Positions 8,138-15,954 of a stretch of DNA of 50,121 nt are shown here, piece after piece. This stretch comes from Clostridia bacterium (GTDB taxonomy: Bacteria > Bacillota > Clostridia > Lachnospirales > Bianqueaceae): the NCBI GenBank assembly GCA_900764045.1, contig CAAFMN010000065.1, positions 1-50,121 of the forward strand, given 5' to 3'. A program made the position numbers and the translations under genes. Below the pieces are notes generated by a model that was given only the letters and a program-made list of their open reading frames with translations, did no database searches and was not told the DNA's origin. The first letter of the stretch is position 1, and each line of letters begins with the position of its first letter.

Positions 8138-9760
8138 TTACTTGCCTTCCTTCTGTGCGTATACAGCCTTCTTCTCGTCAATTACCTGCTGTCCGCCGAT
8201 GTTCAGGTATTCCTGAACATACTGATCCCAAACAGCGTCAAACTGGTCCGGAGAAGCCATAATACTGTTAACATACAGCTCAGCGTTCTTAGCATCCAGG
8301 TCAGCCTTATAATTGGTCAGCGCTACGATCTCCTGGCCGAACGGATACGGAGTATAACCACCTTCGATACCGATCTGCAGATTCTGCGTACGGATCGTCT
8401 TGGTGAACTCAGGCAGAGAAGCAACTACCGTTGCGGTATTAACCGTTGCGTCCGGATCGCCATTGTACATCAGAGCGTAGTCGGACAGGTTCTGGTAGTC
8501 CAGATGAATGTCGGTCGGAACACCGTCAACCAGCGTGTAGTTCTCACCCTCAAAGCCATAACGAAGAACCTTATCGTTTTCATAATCAGCCAGCCAATCC
8601 AGATACTTGACAGCCTCTGTCTGAGCCTTGCTGAAAACAGGTACCATACAGATAATAGCGGTCGGGGGATAGTTCTGCTGCATCATCTGGCCATATACGT
8701 TCTCAAGCTTCAGAGCAACAACCTCAGCATCCGGATTATTCTCGTTCAGAGCTTCCAGAGCCGCGCCGACATTAACCTGCCACCAGCTGTCGTCAGTCCA
8801 GTAACCGGTACGGTTTGCTGTTACATACTCAGCCTTCTTGGTTGTGTCGGATTGGGTACCATAGTCAGGATCCATCAGTCCTTCATTGTAGCACTTGTTC
8901 AGCCAACGGAAGCCTTCCTTAACACCAGCCCACATGAACTCAGGCTCGCAGGCGATCTGCTCAGCCGTGATATTCGCTGCGTCCATGAACGCGTCACGGA
9001 TACCGGTTACGGAACGGCCCTGGTTACCGGAACCGCTCATGCCCATTGCGAAGATCTGCTGACCAGTCTGGTCTACATCCGCGTCGCGGAACTTAACCAG
9101 CGCGTCATACAGCTCATCGATATTCATGGTGTAGAAGCCATTCTCATCGGTACGCAGGGTGATACCCAGCTTATCGCACCAGTCCTTACGGATGTAGTGA
9201 CCGGTGATGTCTCTGGCCGCACGCTTCGCATAGATCGCGTACTGTACGCCATTGTACTGTCCATAAGGCAGGCACTCTGCCAGATTGGTGTTGATGTGCT
9301 CGCCATACTGTGCCAGCAGGTCATCCAGAGCAGCCAGACCGCCCTGCTTAGCGAAGTTGTAGTATACAGAGTCCGTATAAGTAAATACAACATCCGGAGC
9401 ATCCTTAGAAGCCATCAGAGCATTCAGCTTGTTAACTTCCTCAGAACGCGGGATCGGATAGAACTCAACGTTGATATTATTGGGCGCGCCAAATATCTCG
9501 TTGATCCAATCTACATATCTGTTATCGGTTACAGTACCGAACTCAGCGGTCGTCGTACCGCGGTCAAAAATGCTGACCGTCAGTGTCGTCGCATCGCCGG
9601 ACGGAGTAGGCGTGCTGTCTGCCTTAGACGCATCCGCCTGAGAGTTGCTTGCAGAGGGGGTAGAACTGTCGTTCTTGCTGCTGTTTCCACCGCCGCTGCA
9701 TCCTGCCAGCGCACTCACGATCATGATTGCGCAAAGCAGCATGGACATCCATTTTTTCAT
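8138..9760 (-). CDS. Sugar-binding lipoprotein of an ABC importer
   Basis: A 540-residue extracellular solute-binding protein of the LplA/YtcQ-like group. The signal peptide ends in the lipobox LAGC (Cys at about residue 21), followed by a Gly/Ser/Asn-rich linker. The mature part has the binding-protein fold expected of family 1 sugar receptors. AAGGAGG precedes the ATG. It follows its two permease genes by 35 bp, an order that is repeated in the second transporter set of this window. The GH42 gene downstream suggests a galactose-containing oligosaccharide as ligand; this is inference. Confidence 0.88.
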   Translation of the reverse strand: MKKWMSMLLCAIMIVSALAGCSGGGNSSKNDSSTPSASNSQADASKADSTPTPSGDATTLTVSIFDRGTTTAEFGTVTDNRYVDWINEIFGAPNNINVEFYPIPRSEEVNKLNALMASKDAPDVVFTYTDSVYYNFAKQGGLAALDDLLAQYGEHINTNLAECLPYGQYNGVQYAIYAKRAARDITGHYIRKDWCDKLGITLRTDENGFYTMNIDELYDALVKFRDADVDQTGQQIFAMGMSGSGNQGRSVTGIRDAFMDAANITAEQIACEPEFMWAGVKEGFRWLNKCYNEGLMDPDYGTQSDTTKKAEYVTANRTGYWTDDSWWQVNVGAALEALNENNPDAEVVALKLENVYGQMMQQNYPPTAIICMVPVFSKAQTEAVKYLDWLADYENDKVLRYGFEGENYTLVDGVPTDIHLDYQNLSDYALMYNGDPDATVNTATVVASLPEFTKTIRTQNLQIGIEGGYTPYPFGQEIVALTNYKADLDAKNAELYVNSIMASPDQFDAVWDQYVQEYLNIGGQQVIDEKKAVYAQKEGK

Positions 9761-9795
9761 GTCTTTTTTCCTCCTTAAGGATTTTTCTATGCCAA

Positions 9796-10674
9796 TCAGC
9801 CCTTAACAGAACCGATCATGACACCTTTCACAAAATACTTCTGCAGCCACGGATATACCAGCATGATCGGAACCATACTGAAGATCAGGCAGGCTGACTT
9901 GATCGTATCGGCAACCAACGCTGCCTGCGCTTCCGGCGTATCGTTAATCATCTCTGCGGAAGCAGAATAAGCCGTGATGATCTGACGCAGACGAAGCTGC
10001 AGCGGATACTTATTCTCATCGTTAATATAGAGCAGTGCGTCACTGAAGCCGTTCCAACGGGATACCGCATAGAACAGGGCCAGTGTCGCCATCATGGCCT
10101 TAGACAGCGGCAGAATGATCTTGACCAGGATCAGTGCGTCATTGGCGCCGTCGATGTAGGCCGACTCCTCCAGTGCCTTGGGCAGGGAGCCGAAGAAGGT
10201 CTTCATCAGGATCATATTGTAGGTCGAGATCGAGATCGGCAGTACCAGAGACCAGAAAGAACCCATCAGACCCAGATTACTGATATTGAGGTATGCCGGA
10301 ATCATACCGCCCGTAAAATACATGGTAAACATGAAGAACAGCATGAACGGCTGACGGAACTTCATGTCCGTTCTGGACAGCGGATAGGCGCACAGGATCG
10401 TCATCACCATGGATACCGCTACCGAAACAACCGTCAGGACAATCGTAAAGATCAGGGACCGCCACATCTTGGCATTGGAGAATACAACGCTGTACGCTGT
10501 AAAGTCCAGATCCTTCGGCAGGAAGAATACCTCTCCCGCCAGTACTACATTCTTAGACGACATGGATATCGACAAAATATTCAGGAACGGCAAAAGGCAC
10601 AGCAGCGCGATCAGCACGACGATGCAGACAACAACGACCTTAAATATTCTGTCTCCGCGACTCTCTTTAATCAT
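9796..10674 (-). CDS. Sugar ABC transporter permease, MalG/YtcP type
   Basis: An inner-membrane subunit of a CUT1-type importer with about six hydrophobic helices. The cytoplasmic EAA loop is visible as ALEESAYIDGANDALIL, which docks the ATPase. The C terminus ends KYFVKGVMIGSVKG, the typical tail of YtcP-like permeases and almost identical to the tail of the second set. It starts 19 bp after the partner permease. No ATPase gene is nearby, so a shared MsmX-like ATPase is expected. Confidence 0.92.
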   Translation of the reverse strand: MIKESRGDRIFKVVVVCIVVLIALLCLLPFLNILSISMSSKNVVLAGEVFFLPKDLDFTAYSVVFSNAKMWRSLIFTIVLTVVSVAVSMVMTILCAYPLSRTDMKFRQPFMLFFMFTMYFTGGMIPAYLNISNLGLMGSFWSLVLPISISTYNMILMKTFFGSLPKALEESAYIDGANDALILVKIILPLSKAMMATLALFYAVSRWNGFSDALLYINDENKYPLQLRLRQIITAYSASAEMINDTPEAQAALVADTIKSACLIFSMVPIMLVYPWLQKYFVKGVMIGSVKG

Positions 10675-10693
10675 GGATCTACACTCCTTTCCT

Positions 10694-11629
10694 TTACCAG
10701 ATTCCTTCGCCGGTCAGCTTCTTACTGAGCGTGTTGGACCCGATCACCAGGAAGAAGTTAATGACAGACTGGAACAGCGTAATCGCCGTAGCAATATTGA
10801 ATCGGTTGCTCTTGATACCGATGCGGTATGCATATGTACTGATAACGTCCGCAACGCTTCGAACCGTATCGTTGCCCAGAGACAGCGGCTGTTCGAATCC
10901 GATGCTGGCCATGCTTCCGATCTTGAGGATGAGCATGATCATGACCGTACCCAGAATGTTGGGCAGGGTAATACTCCACATCATACGGAACCGGCTGCAT
11001 CCATCCACCTTGGCCGCCTCATAGATATCCGCGGAGATACCGGTAATAGCAGACATGTAGATGATCGCGCCCCATCCGATATCATGCCATACGCTGACGA
11101 CGACATATACAAAGACCCACCAGCCATTATCCGTCAGGAACGGAACCGGATTACCGCCAAGCATCTTAACCACCGAGTTGATGATACCGCTCGAGCTGGA
11201 GAAGATCTGATACATCATACCGCCGATGATAACCCAGGAGATAAAGTGCGGCAGATACAGGACAGTTTGTATGCCCTTCTTGAAGATACCATTGTTGATC
11301 TCATTCAGCATCAGCGCCAGAATAATCGGCGCCGGGAATCCGATCAGCAGATTCAATCCATTCAACACCAGGGTATTTACGATGCTGGACCAGAAGTTCG
11401 GTGTTCTGAAAACTTCTTTGAATACATCGAAACCGATCCATTTACTATCCCAAACACCTAAAAACAGATTGTAATCCTTAAAAGCGATCAACAATCCATA
11501 CATGGGAAGGTACTGGAACATGATGTAATAGACCACCGGCAGTATCAGCATCGCATACAAAAGCCAATGATTCTTAAAGTACATCAGCGTGGATCCTTTT
11601 CTTTTCTTTTTCGTATTCTGCTCACTCAC
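10694..11629 (-). CDS. Sugar ABC transporter permease, LplB type
   Basis: The first gene of the transporter operon encodes a 311-residue permease with a positively charged N terminus, six predicted membrane helices and the EAA loop DIYEAAKVDGCSRFRMM. The start is GTG at 11629, with AAGGAGTG about 10 nt upstream. It pairs with the permease at 9796-10674. Transcription starts from a strong promoter at 11671-11699. Confidence 0.9.
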   Translation of the reverse strand: MSEQNTKKKRKGSTLMYFKNHWLLYAMLILPVVYYIMFQYLPMYGLLIAFKDYNLFLGVWDSKWIGFDVFKEVFRTPNFWSSIVNTLVLNGLNLLIGFPAPIILALMLNEINNGIFKKGIQTVLYLPHFISWVIIGGMMYQIFSSSSGIINSVVKMLGGNPVPFLTDNGWWVFVYVVVSVWHDIGWGAIIYMSAITGISADIYEAAKVDGCSRFRMMWSITLPNILGTVMIMLILKIGSMASIGFEQPLSLGNDTVRSVADVISTYAYRIGIKSNRFNIATAITLFQSVINFFLVIGSNTLSKKLTGEGIW

Positions 11630-11670
11630 TTTTTCAGAACACTCCTTTCATCTGTTTTTGAACGTTTTTT

Positions 11671-11699
11671 ATTATAGCACTCATTTCCCTTCTTGTCAA
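11671..11699 (-). promoter_or_regulatory. Sigma-A promoter of the first transporter operon
   Basis: On the minus strand TTGACA (11699-11694), a 17-bp spacer and TATAAT (11676-11671) match the housekeeping consensus exactly. It lies about 42 bp upstream of the permease start. The 160 bp further upstream (11700-11860) are AT-rich and hold no gene; a TAGTAAAAA element there (plus 11795-11803, read on the minus strand) recurs upstream of the second transporter set. Confidence 0.8.
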
Positions 11700-11867
11700 T
11701 ATGCATAAATCAGTTTTATATTTTGTGTCCATTTTGCAGTTTTCTTCCATCATATATGAACATTCAGCATTTCGCCTACACGTTTTTCACATACTTTTTA
11801 CTATTTTTCAGTGCGCATTGAGCTTTTTATTATTTTCTATATTTACTGGAAATGCCGATTTTTTCTC

Positions 11868-11896
11868 TTGACAAATCCATTTTTCTCCCATACAAT
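11868..11896 (+). promoter_or_regulatory. Promoter of the proS T-box leader
   Basis: TTGACA (11868-11873), 17 bp and TACAAT (11891-11896) place the transcript start near 11903, at the 5' edge of the T-box leader. Confidence 0.75.
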
Positions 11897-11902
11897 AGAA
11901 AT

Positions 11903-12108
11903 ATAGCTATGATGAGGTCTAAAAAGCTGTACTGTCTCAGAGAGACGGCCCTTGTGGTGTAAGGCTGTCACAGCAAAGCTTTTGTCCCGCCTCGGAGCTT
12001 CCGTGCGAAAGCACGGCGTTTCTTCTGCGTTATCAGAAGCAAGAGTAAAAAACAGGGTGGTACCGCCGATGCTTCGGCCCCTCATGGGGACGGAGTTATT
12101 TTTATTTT
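11903..12108 (+). promoter_or_regulatory. T-box leader controlling proS
   Basis: The leader senses uncharged tRNA-Pro. The conserved T-box AGGGTGGTACCGC lies at 12054-12066. Stem I features are seen as CAGAGAGACGG and GTGGTGTAAGG, and a stem III hairpin CCGTGCGAAAGCACGG lies at 12001-12016. The likely specifier is CCC (11986-11988), a proline codon, placed just before CCTCGGAG as in other T-boxes. The terminator CTTCGGCCCC / GGGGACGGAG (12072-12095) followed by a T-rich tail competes with the antiterminator formed with the T-box. Confidence 0.9.
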
Positions 12109-12123
12109 AAGGAGAGTATAGAT

Positions 12124-13566
12124 ATGGCAAAAGGAAATGACAAAAAATTGGTCGAAGCCATTACGCCCATGGACGTGGACTTTGCCCAGTGGTACACAGA
12201 CGTTGTGAAAAAGGCACAGCTCATCGATTATTCCCCCGTCCGCGGATGCGTCGCTTTTCTTCCAAATGGATACGCGATCTGGGATAAGATTCAAAAGACC
12301 CTCGACGGCATCTTCAAGACCGTAGGTGTTGAAAATGTATACATGCCTATGTTTATTCCGGAGAGTCTGCTGCAAAAGGAAAAGGATCATGTAGAAGGCT
12401 TCGCTCCCGAAGTGGCCTGGGTGACTTACGGCGGCGGCGAGCCGCTGTCCGAGCGTTTGTGTGTGCGCCCCACCTCCGAAACACTGTTCTGTGATCTGTA
12501 TTCCAAAATCGTACAGTCCTATCGGGATCTGCCCAAGGTATACAATCAGTGGTGTTCCGTGGTTCGCTGGGAAAAAACAACCCGTCCCTTCCTGCGTACA
12601 ATGGAATTCATGTGGCAGGAAGGCCATACCGCACACGCGACTGCTGAAGAGGCCGAGGCCAGAACCGAGCAGATGCTGAATATCTATGCCGACTTCTGCG
12701 AGCAATATCTTGCCATCCCGATGATCAAGGGACGCAAAACCGATAAGGAAAAATTCGCGGGTGCCGAAGCGACCTATACCATCGAAGCGCTGATGCATGA
12801 CGGTAAAGCGCTGCAGTCCGGCACCAGCCATAACTTTGGCGATGGCTTCGCAAAAGCCTTCGGTATTCAGTTCACCGACAAGGACAACAAGCTCTCCTAT
12901 GTTCATCAGACCTCTTGGGGTATGTCCACCCGTATCATCGGCGCTATCATCATGGTTCACGGCGATGACGACGGTCTGGTGCTGCCTCCCAGAATCGCTC
13001 CGGTACAAGTTATGATCATTCCCGTCGCTCAGCATAAGGAAGGCGTACTGGAGAAGGCTGCCGAACTGTCTGAGCGTCTCGGCCGTCTCTACAGCGTCAA
13101 GGTCGATGACAGTGAAAAGAGTCCCGGCTGGAAGTTCAGCGAACAGGAGATCCGCGGTATTCCTCTGCGTATTGAGATCGGCCCCAAGGATATTGAAAAG
13201 AATCAGGCTGTCATCGTTCGTCGTGATACCCGTGAAAAGTACTTCGTATCCCTGGATGAGATTGAGACCCGAACCGGCGAGATCCTGGAGCTGATGCAGT
13301 CCGAGATGCTGGAGCGTGCGCGTAAGCACCGCGACGCTCACACCTACGACGCTCATACCTATGAAGAATTCAAGGACACCATCGCAAACAAGCCCGGATT
13401 TGTCCGTGCCATGTGGTGCGGCGATCTTGCCTGCGAACTCAAGATCAAAGAGGATACGACAGCAACCTCCCGCTGCATGCCTTTTGACGCCGAGCCCATC
13501 GATACTCGTTGCGTCTGCTGCGGTAAGCCCGCCAAGGCTCTGGTATACTGGGGCAAAGCGTATTGA
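12124..13566 (+). CDS. proS: Prolyl-tRNA synthetase, type 3
   Basis: This enzyme charges tRNA-Pro. At 480 residues, without an editing insertion and with an extra C-terminal domain, it is the eukaryote/archaea-like form found in part of the Firmicutes. Class II motifs are visible: motif 2 around RWEKTTRPFLRTMEFMWQEGH and motif 3 in TSWGMSTRIIGA. The C-terminal domain has zinc-ligand cysteines in CGDLAC and CVCCGK and ends in YWGKAY, as in this type. AAGGAGAG precedes the ATG and the T-box leader controls it. A near-perfect 15-bp duplication (13333-13362) repeats DAHTY just before the C-terminal domain. Confidence 0.97.
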   Translation: MAKGNDKKLVEAITPMDVDFAQWYTDVVKKAQLIDYSPVRGCVAFLPNGYAIWDKIQKTLDGIFKTVGVENVYMPMFIPESLLQKEKDHVEGFAPEVAWVTYGGGEPLSERLCVRPTSETLFCDLYSKIVQSYRDLPKVYNQWCSVVRWEKTTRPFLRTMEFMWQEGHTAHATAEEAEARTEQMLNIYADFCEQYLAIPMIKGRKTDKEKFAGAEATYTIEALMHDGKALQSGTSHNFGDGFAKAFGIQFTDKDNKLSYVHQTSWGMSTRIIGAIIMVHGDDDGLVLPPRIAPVQVMIIPVAQHKEGVLEKAAELSERLGRLYSVKVDDSEKSPGWKFSEQEIRGIPLRIEIGPKDIEKNQAVIVRRDTREKYFVSLDEIETRTGEILELMQSEMLERARKHRDAHTYDAHTYEEFKDTIANKPGFVRAMWCGDLACELKIKEDTTATSRCMPFDAEPIDTRCVCCGKPAKALVYWGKAY

Positions 13567-13576
13567 TCCATTCTAT

Positions 13577-13627
13577 ATACACAAAAATCCCTGTTCCATC
13601 CTGTATGGGGCAGGGATTTTTGTGTAT
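13577..13627 (+). terminator. Terminator after proS
   Basis: ATACACAAAAATCCCTG (13577-13593) and CAGGGATTTTTGTGTAT (13611-13627) are perfect 17-bp complements around a 17-nt loop; the T-run lies inside the right arm. Confidence 0.8.
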
Positions 13628-13655
13628 GCATGTAAAATATTCTTTACATTCCTGC

Positions 13656-13722
13656 TTGACAAGATTTTATTTTGAGCTATAATAGCTTCATAGATGTATA
13701 TACAACTATGTATATACATCTA
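13656..13722 (+). promoter_or_regulatory. marR promoter with palindromic operator
   Basis: TTGACA (13656-13661), 16 bp and TATAAT (13678-13683) form the promoter. Immediately downstream, TAGATGTATATAC (13691-13703) and GTATATACATCTA (13710-13722) are a perfect 13-bp inverted repeat with a 6-bp spacer, covering the expected transcript start. This is the usual position for MarR self-repression of a drug exporter operon. Confidence 0.8.
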
Positions 13723-13744
13723 ACAATGTTATCGAGGTGAACTT

Positions 13745-14215
13745 ATGGATATTACAGAACGAAAAATTACTAAAATCGCGCGCGAAGCGGAAAAGCTGGT
13801 CCTGTATTCTTTACGGGAAGAGAGCGTCGGTACAGCGGAAATTGATCTGATCCACGCCCTGCGTCACAATCCCGGCTGCACACAGGCAACGCTGGTCGAG
13901 CTTCTGCACGCTGATAAAGCCGCAATCGCCCGCAGAACCAAAAATCTGGAGACAAAAGGATACCTGATCCGAAGGGATGATCCGAACGATCGGCGCAGCC
14001 AGCTGCTCTTCCCCACGGAAAAGGCGGAAACGCTGAAAGCCTCCAAGGCGGAGATCGAATCGTCGTTTTACGAATATCTGACCTCCGTTCTGACCGAGGA
14101 CGAAGCTATCCATTTTGCGGCTATGCTGGATAAACTGTACTGCGCCTCTAAAACAGAAAGCAGAGCTGGTTTTCCGCACTGTATCAATACACAAAAGGAA
14201 GTAAACTGTCAATGA
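13745..14215 (+). CDS. MarR family repressor
   Basis: A 156-residue winged-helix regulator. The DNA-binding helix region is around GCTQATLVELLHADKAAIARRTKNLETKGYL and the wing contains RRDDPNDRRSQ, the classic MarR wing sequence (DxxDRR). GAGGTG precedes the ATG. Its stop overlaps the next start (ATGA), so it is translationally coupled to the exporter genes. It most likely represses its own operon at the palindrome 13691-13722 and is released by a drug-like ligand. Confidence 0.92.
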   Translation: MDITERKITKIAREAEKLVLYSLREESVGTAEIDLIHALRHNPGCTQATLVELLHADKAAIARRTKNLETKGYLIRRDDPNDRRSQLLFPTEKAETLKASKAEIESSFYEYLTSVLTEDEAIHFAAMLDKLYCASKTESRAGFPHCINTQKEVNCQ

Positions 14216-15954
14216 AACACGAAAAAACCTTTTACCCGGACAGGATCCTGTCTTATTTCCGCGCAGAATGGTTGTCTCTGACCTTCGTAACCCTTTCCGG
14301 ATTGTTTTACAACGTGGGACTATTGACATCCCCGTGGTTTGAGGGCCAGCTTGCTCAATGCCTTGCCGATATTCTCGGCGGGAGCAAAACAGCCGGGTCG
14401 ATGGCCATGCTGGTGCTTTCTTATCTTGCGGTCACATTGGCCGTGCAGGCGGCGCGCTTTGTCAAGCGTTTTTATGTCCGCCGTTTTGCCAATAACATTA
14501 ATCGCCGAATGAAAGGTGTTCTGTATGCTAACCTGGTCCGCGCAAGCCGTGCCTCTCTGGGACAGGAAGGTGCCGGAGAACTGATGACCAAAGCCATCTC
14601 CGACGTGGACGATTGTGTAGAAGGCATGCGCAAATTCACCACCGAGGTCTTCGACACCGGCGTGGTGATGATCGGTTACGCGGTCATGCTCCTTGTATAC
14701 GACTGGCGCCTGGCACTGCTCAGCCTGCTCTTTGCCCCCATCTCCTACTTGTGCGCGGCCTGGATGAAAAAGCCTGTGCAGCGTGCGGGCGCAACCTATA
14801 AGAAAGCTGCCAGCGCGCTGAGTGCGGCTACACTGGACAGAGCCCAGAATGCCGTAACCTATCGTATATACGGCTGTGAGGACGACCGTGCCGAGCTGTA
14901 TGAAGACGCACTGAAGAACTACGAAAGGACTGCTGTACGCTCCAATGTATGGCAATCCGCATTGCCTCCTCTGTATCTGGCAGCTTCCGGCGCCGGGGTA
15001 TTATTCATCCTATGGTTCGGAGCCAAGAATGTTCTTGGAACCGGCTGGAGCGCCTGGGATGTTGCTGCATTCACAACCTTCCTCTCCTGCTTTACCAAGC
15101 TGACCGTCAAGTCCTCCAAAGTCGCCAAGCTCTTTAATTCCGTGCAAAAAGCTGAGGTTTCCTGGAAGCGGATCAAGCCGCTGATGAAATCACCGGAGCC
15201 GCTGCGGCCGCTTGCGATAGCGGAACCTAACGATGTGACGCTTACTGATCTGTCCTTTGCGTACGGAGATGAGCCGATCTTTTCTGGGCTTTCACTGAAG
15301 GCCCATCCTGGTGATATCATCGGTGTAACCGGTCCCGTCGCCTGCGGCAAATCCGCCTTCGGACGTGTATTCCTCTGCGAATCGCCGTATGGCGGTTCGG
15401 TTCAATTCGGCAAAAGAGAACTTTCCGACCTCACGTCACGCGAAATCGCTGAGACAATTGGTTATCTGGGTCATGACCCAGAGCTCAGCACCGATACGGT
15501 ACTGAATAATGTACTTTGCGGAAGCGAGCAGGACGCGATGCCGTATTTGGCGGCAACCGCGTTGAAGGATGAAGTACTGTCCATGGAAGACGGTACGGAA
15601 ACCGTTGTCGGAAACAATGGTATACGCCTTTCCGGCGGTCAGGCACAGCGCCTGGCACTGGCAAGAACACTGGCGCATCCGCGTCCGGTAATGATATTGG
15701 ACGATCCTTTTTCCGCACTGGACCGTAAGACAGAGGACGCCGTCTTTTCCAATCTGCGCGACTATGCAAAAGATAAAGTCGTTTTTCTGATCTCTCACCG
15801 CTTATACCACTTCCCGCAGATGCAGAAAGTGATCTTTATGGCAGATGGAAAAACAACCGTTGGTACACATGATGAACTGATAGCAGCCGTTCCGGCATAC
15901 CGTCGGCTTTATGAAAGCCAAACAGGAGGTGAACAGCATGAAGAAGAGAAATAA
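14212..15954 (+). CDS. ABC exporter subunit with Asp in place of the catalytic Glu
   Basis: One half of a heterodimeric multidrug-type exporter, 580 residues. The membrane domain covers about residues 1-330 with six helices, and the ATPase domain follows. Walker A is GPVACGKS, the signature is LSGGQAQR, Walker B is MILDDPFSALD and the H-loop is ISHR. The residue after the Walker B Asp is Asp rather than the catalytic Glu, so its own ATP site is probably slow or dead. It starts by ATGA overlap with marR and its end overlaps the second subunit by 17 nt. Confidence 0.9.
   Translation: MKHEKTFYPDRILSYFRAEWLSLTFVTLSGLFYNVGLLTSPWFEGQLAQCLADILGGSKTAGSMAMLVLSYLAVTLAVQAARFVKRFYVRRFANNINRRMKGVLYANLVRASRASLGQEGAGELMTKAISDVDDCVEGMRKFTTEVFDTGVVMIGYAVMLLVYDWRLALLSLLFAPISYLCAAWMKKPVQRAGATYKKAASALSAATLDRAQNAVTYRIYGCEDDRAELYEDALKNYERTAVRSNVWQSALPPLYLAASGAGVLFILWFGAKNVLGTGWSAWDVAAFTTFLSCFTKLTVKSSKVAKLFNSVQKAEVSWKRIKPLMKSPEPLRPLAIAEPNDVTLTDLSFAYGDEPIFSGLSLKAHPGDIIGVTGPVACGKSAFGRVFLCESPYGGSVQFGKRELSDLTSREIAETIGYLGHDPELSTDTVLNNVLCGSEQDAMPYLAATALKDEVLSMEDGTETVVGNNGIRLSGGQAQRLALARTLAHPRPVMILDDPFSALDRKTEDAVFSNLRDYAKDKVVFLISHRLYHFPQMQKVIFMADGKTTVGTHDELIAAVPAYRRLYESQTGGEQHEEEK

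Noticed and set aside
7931..9778. A 615-codon plus-strand frame opposite the first binding lipoprotein
   Set aside because: Shadow of the lipoprotein gene, which has a lipobox, ribosome site and matching neighbours; no ribosome site or domain on the plus strand.
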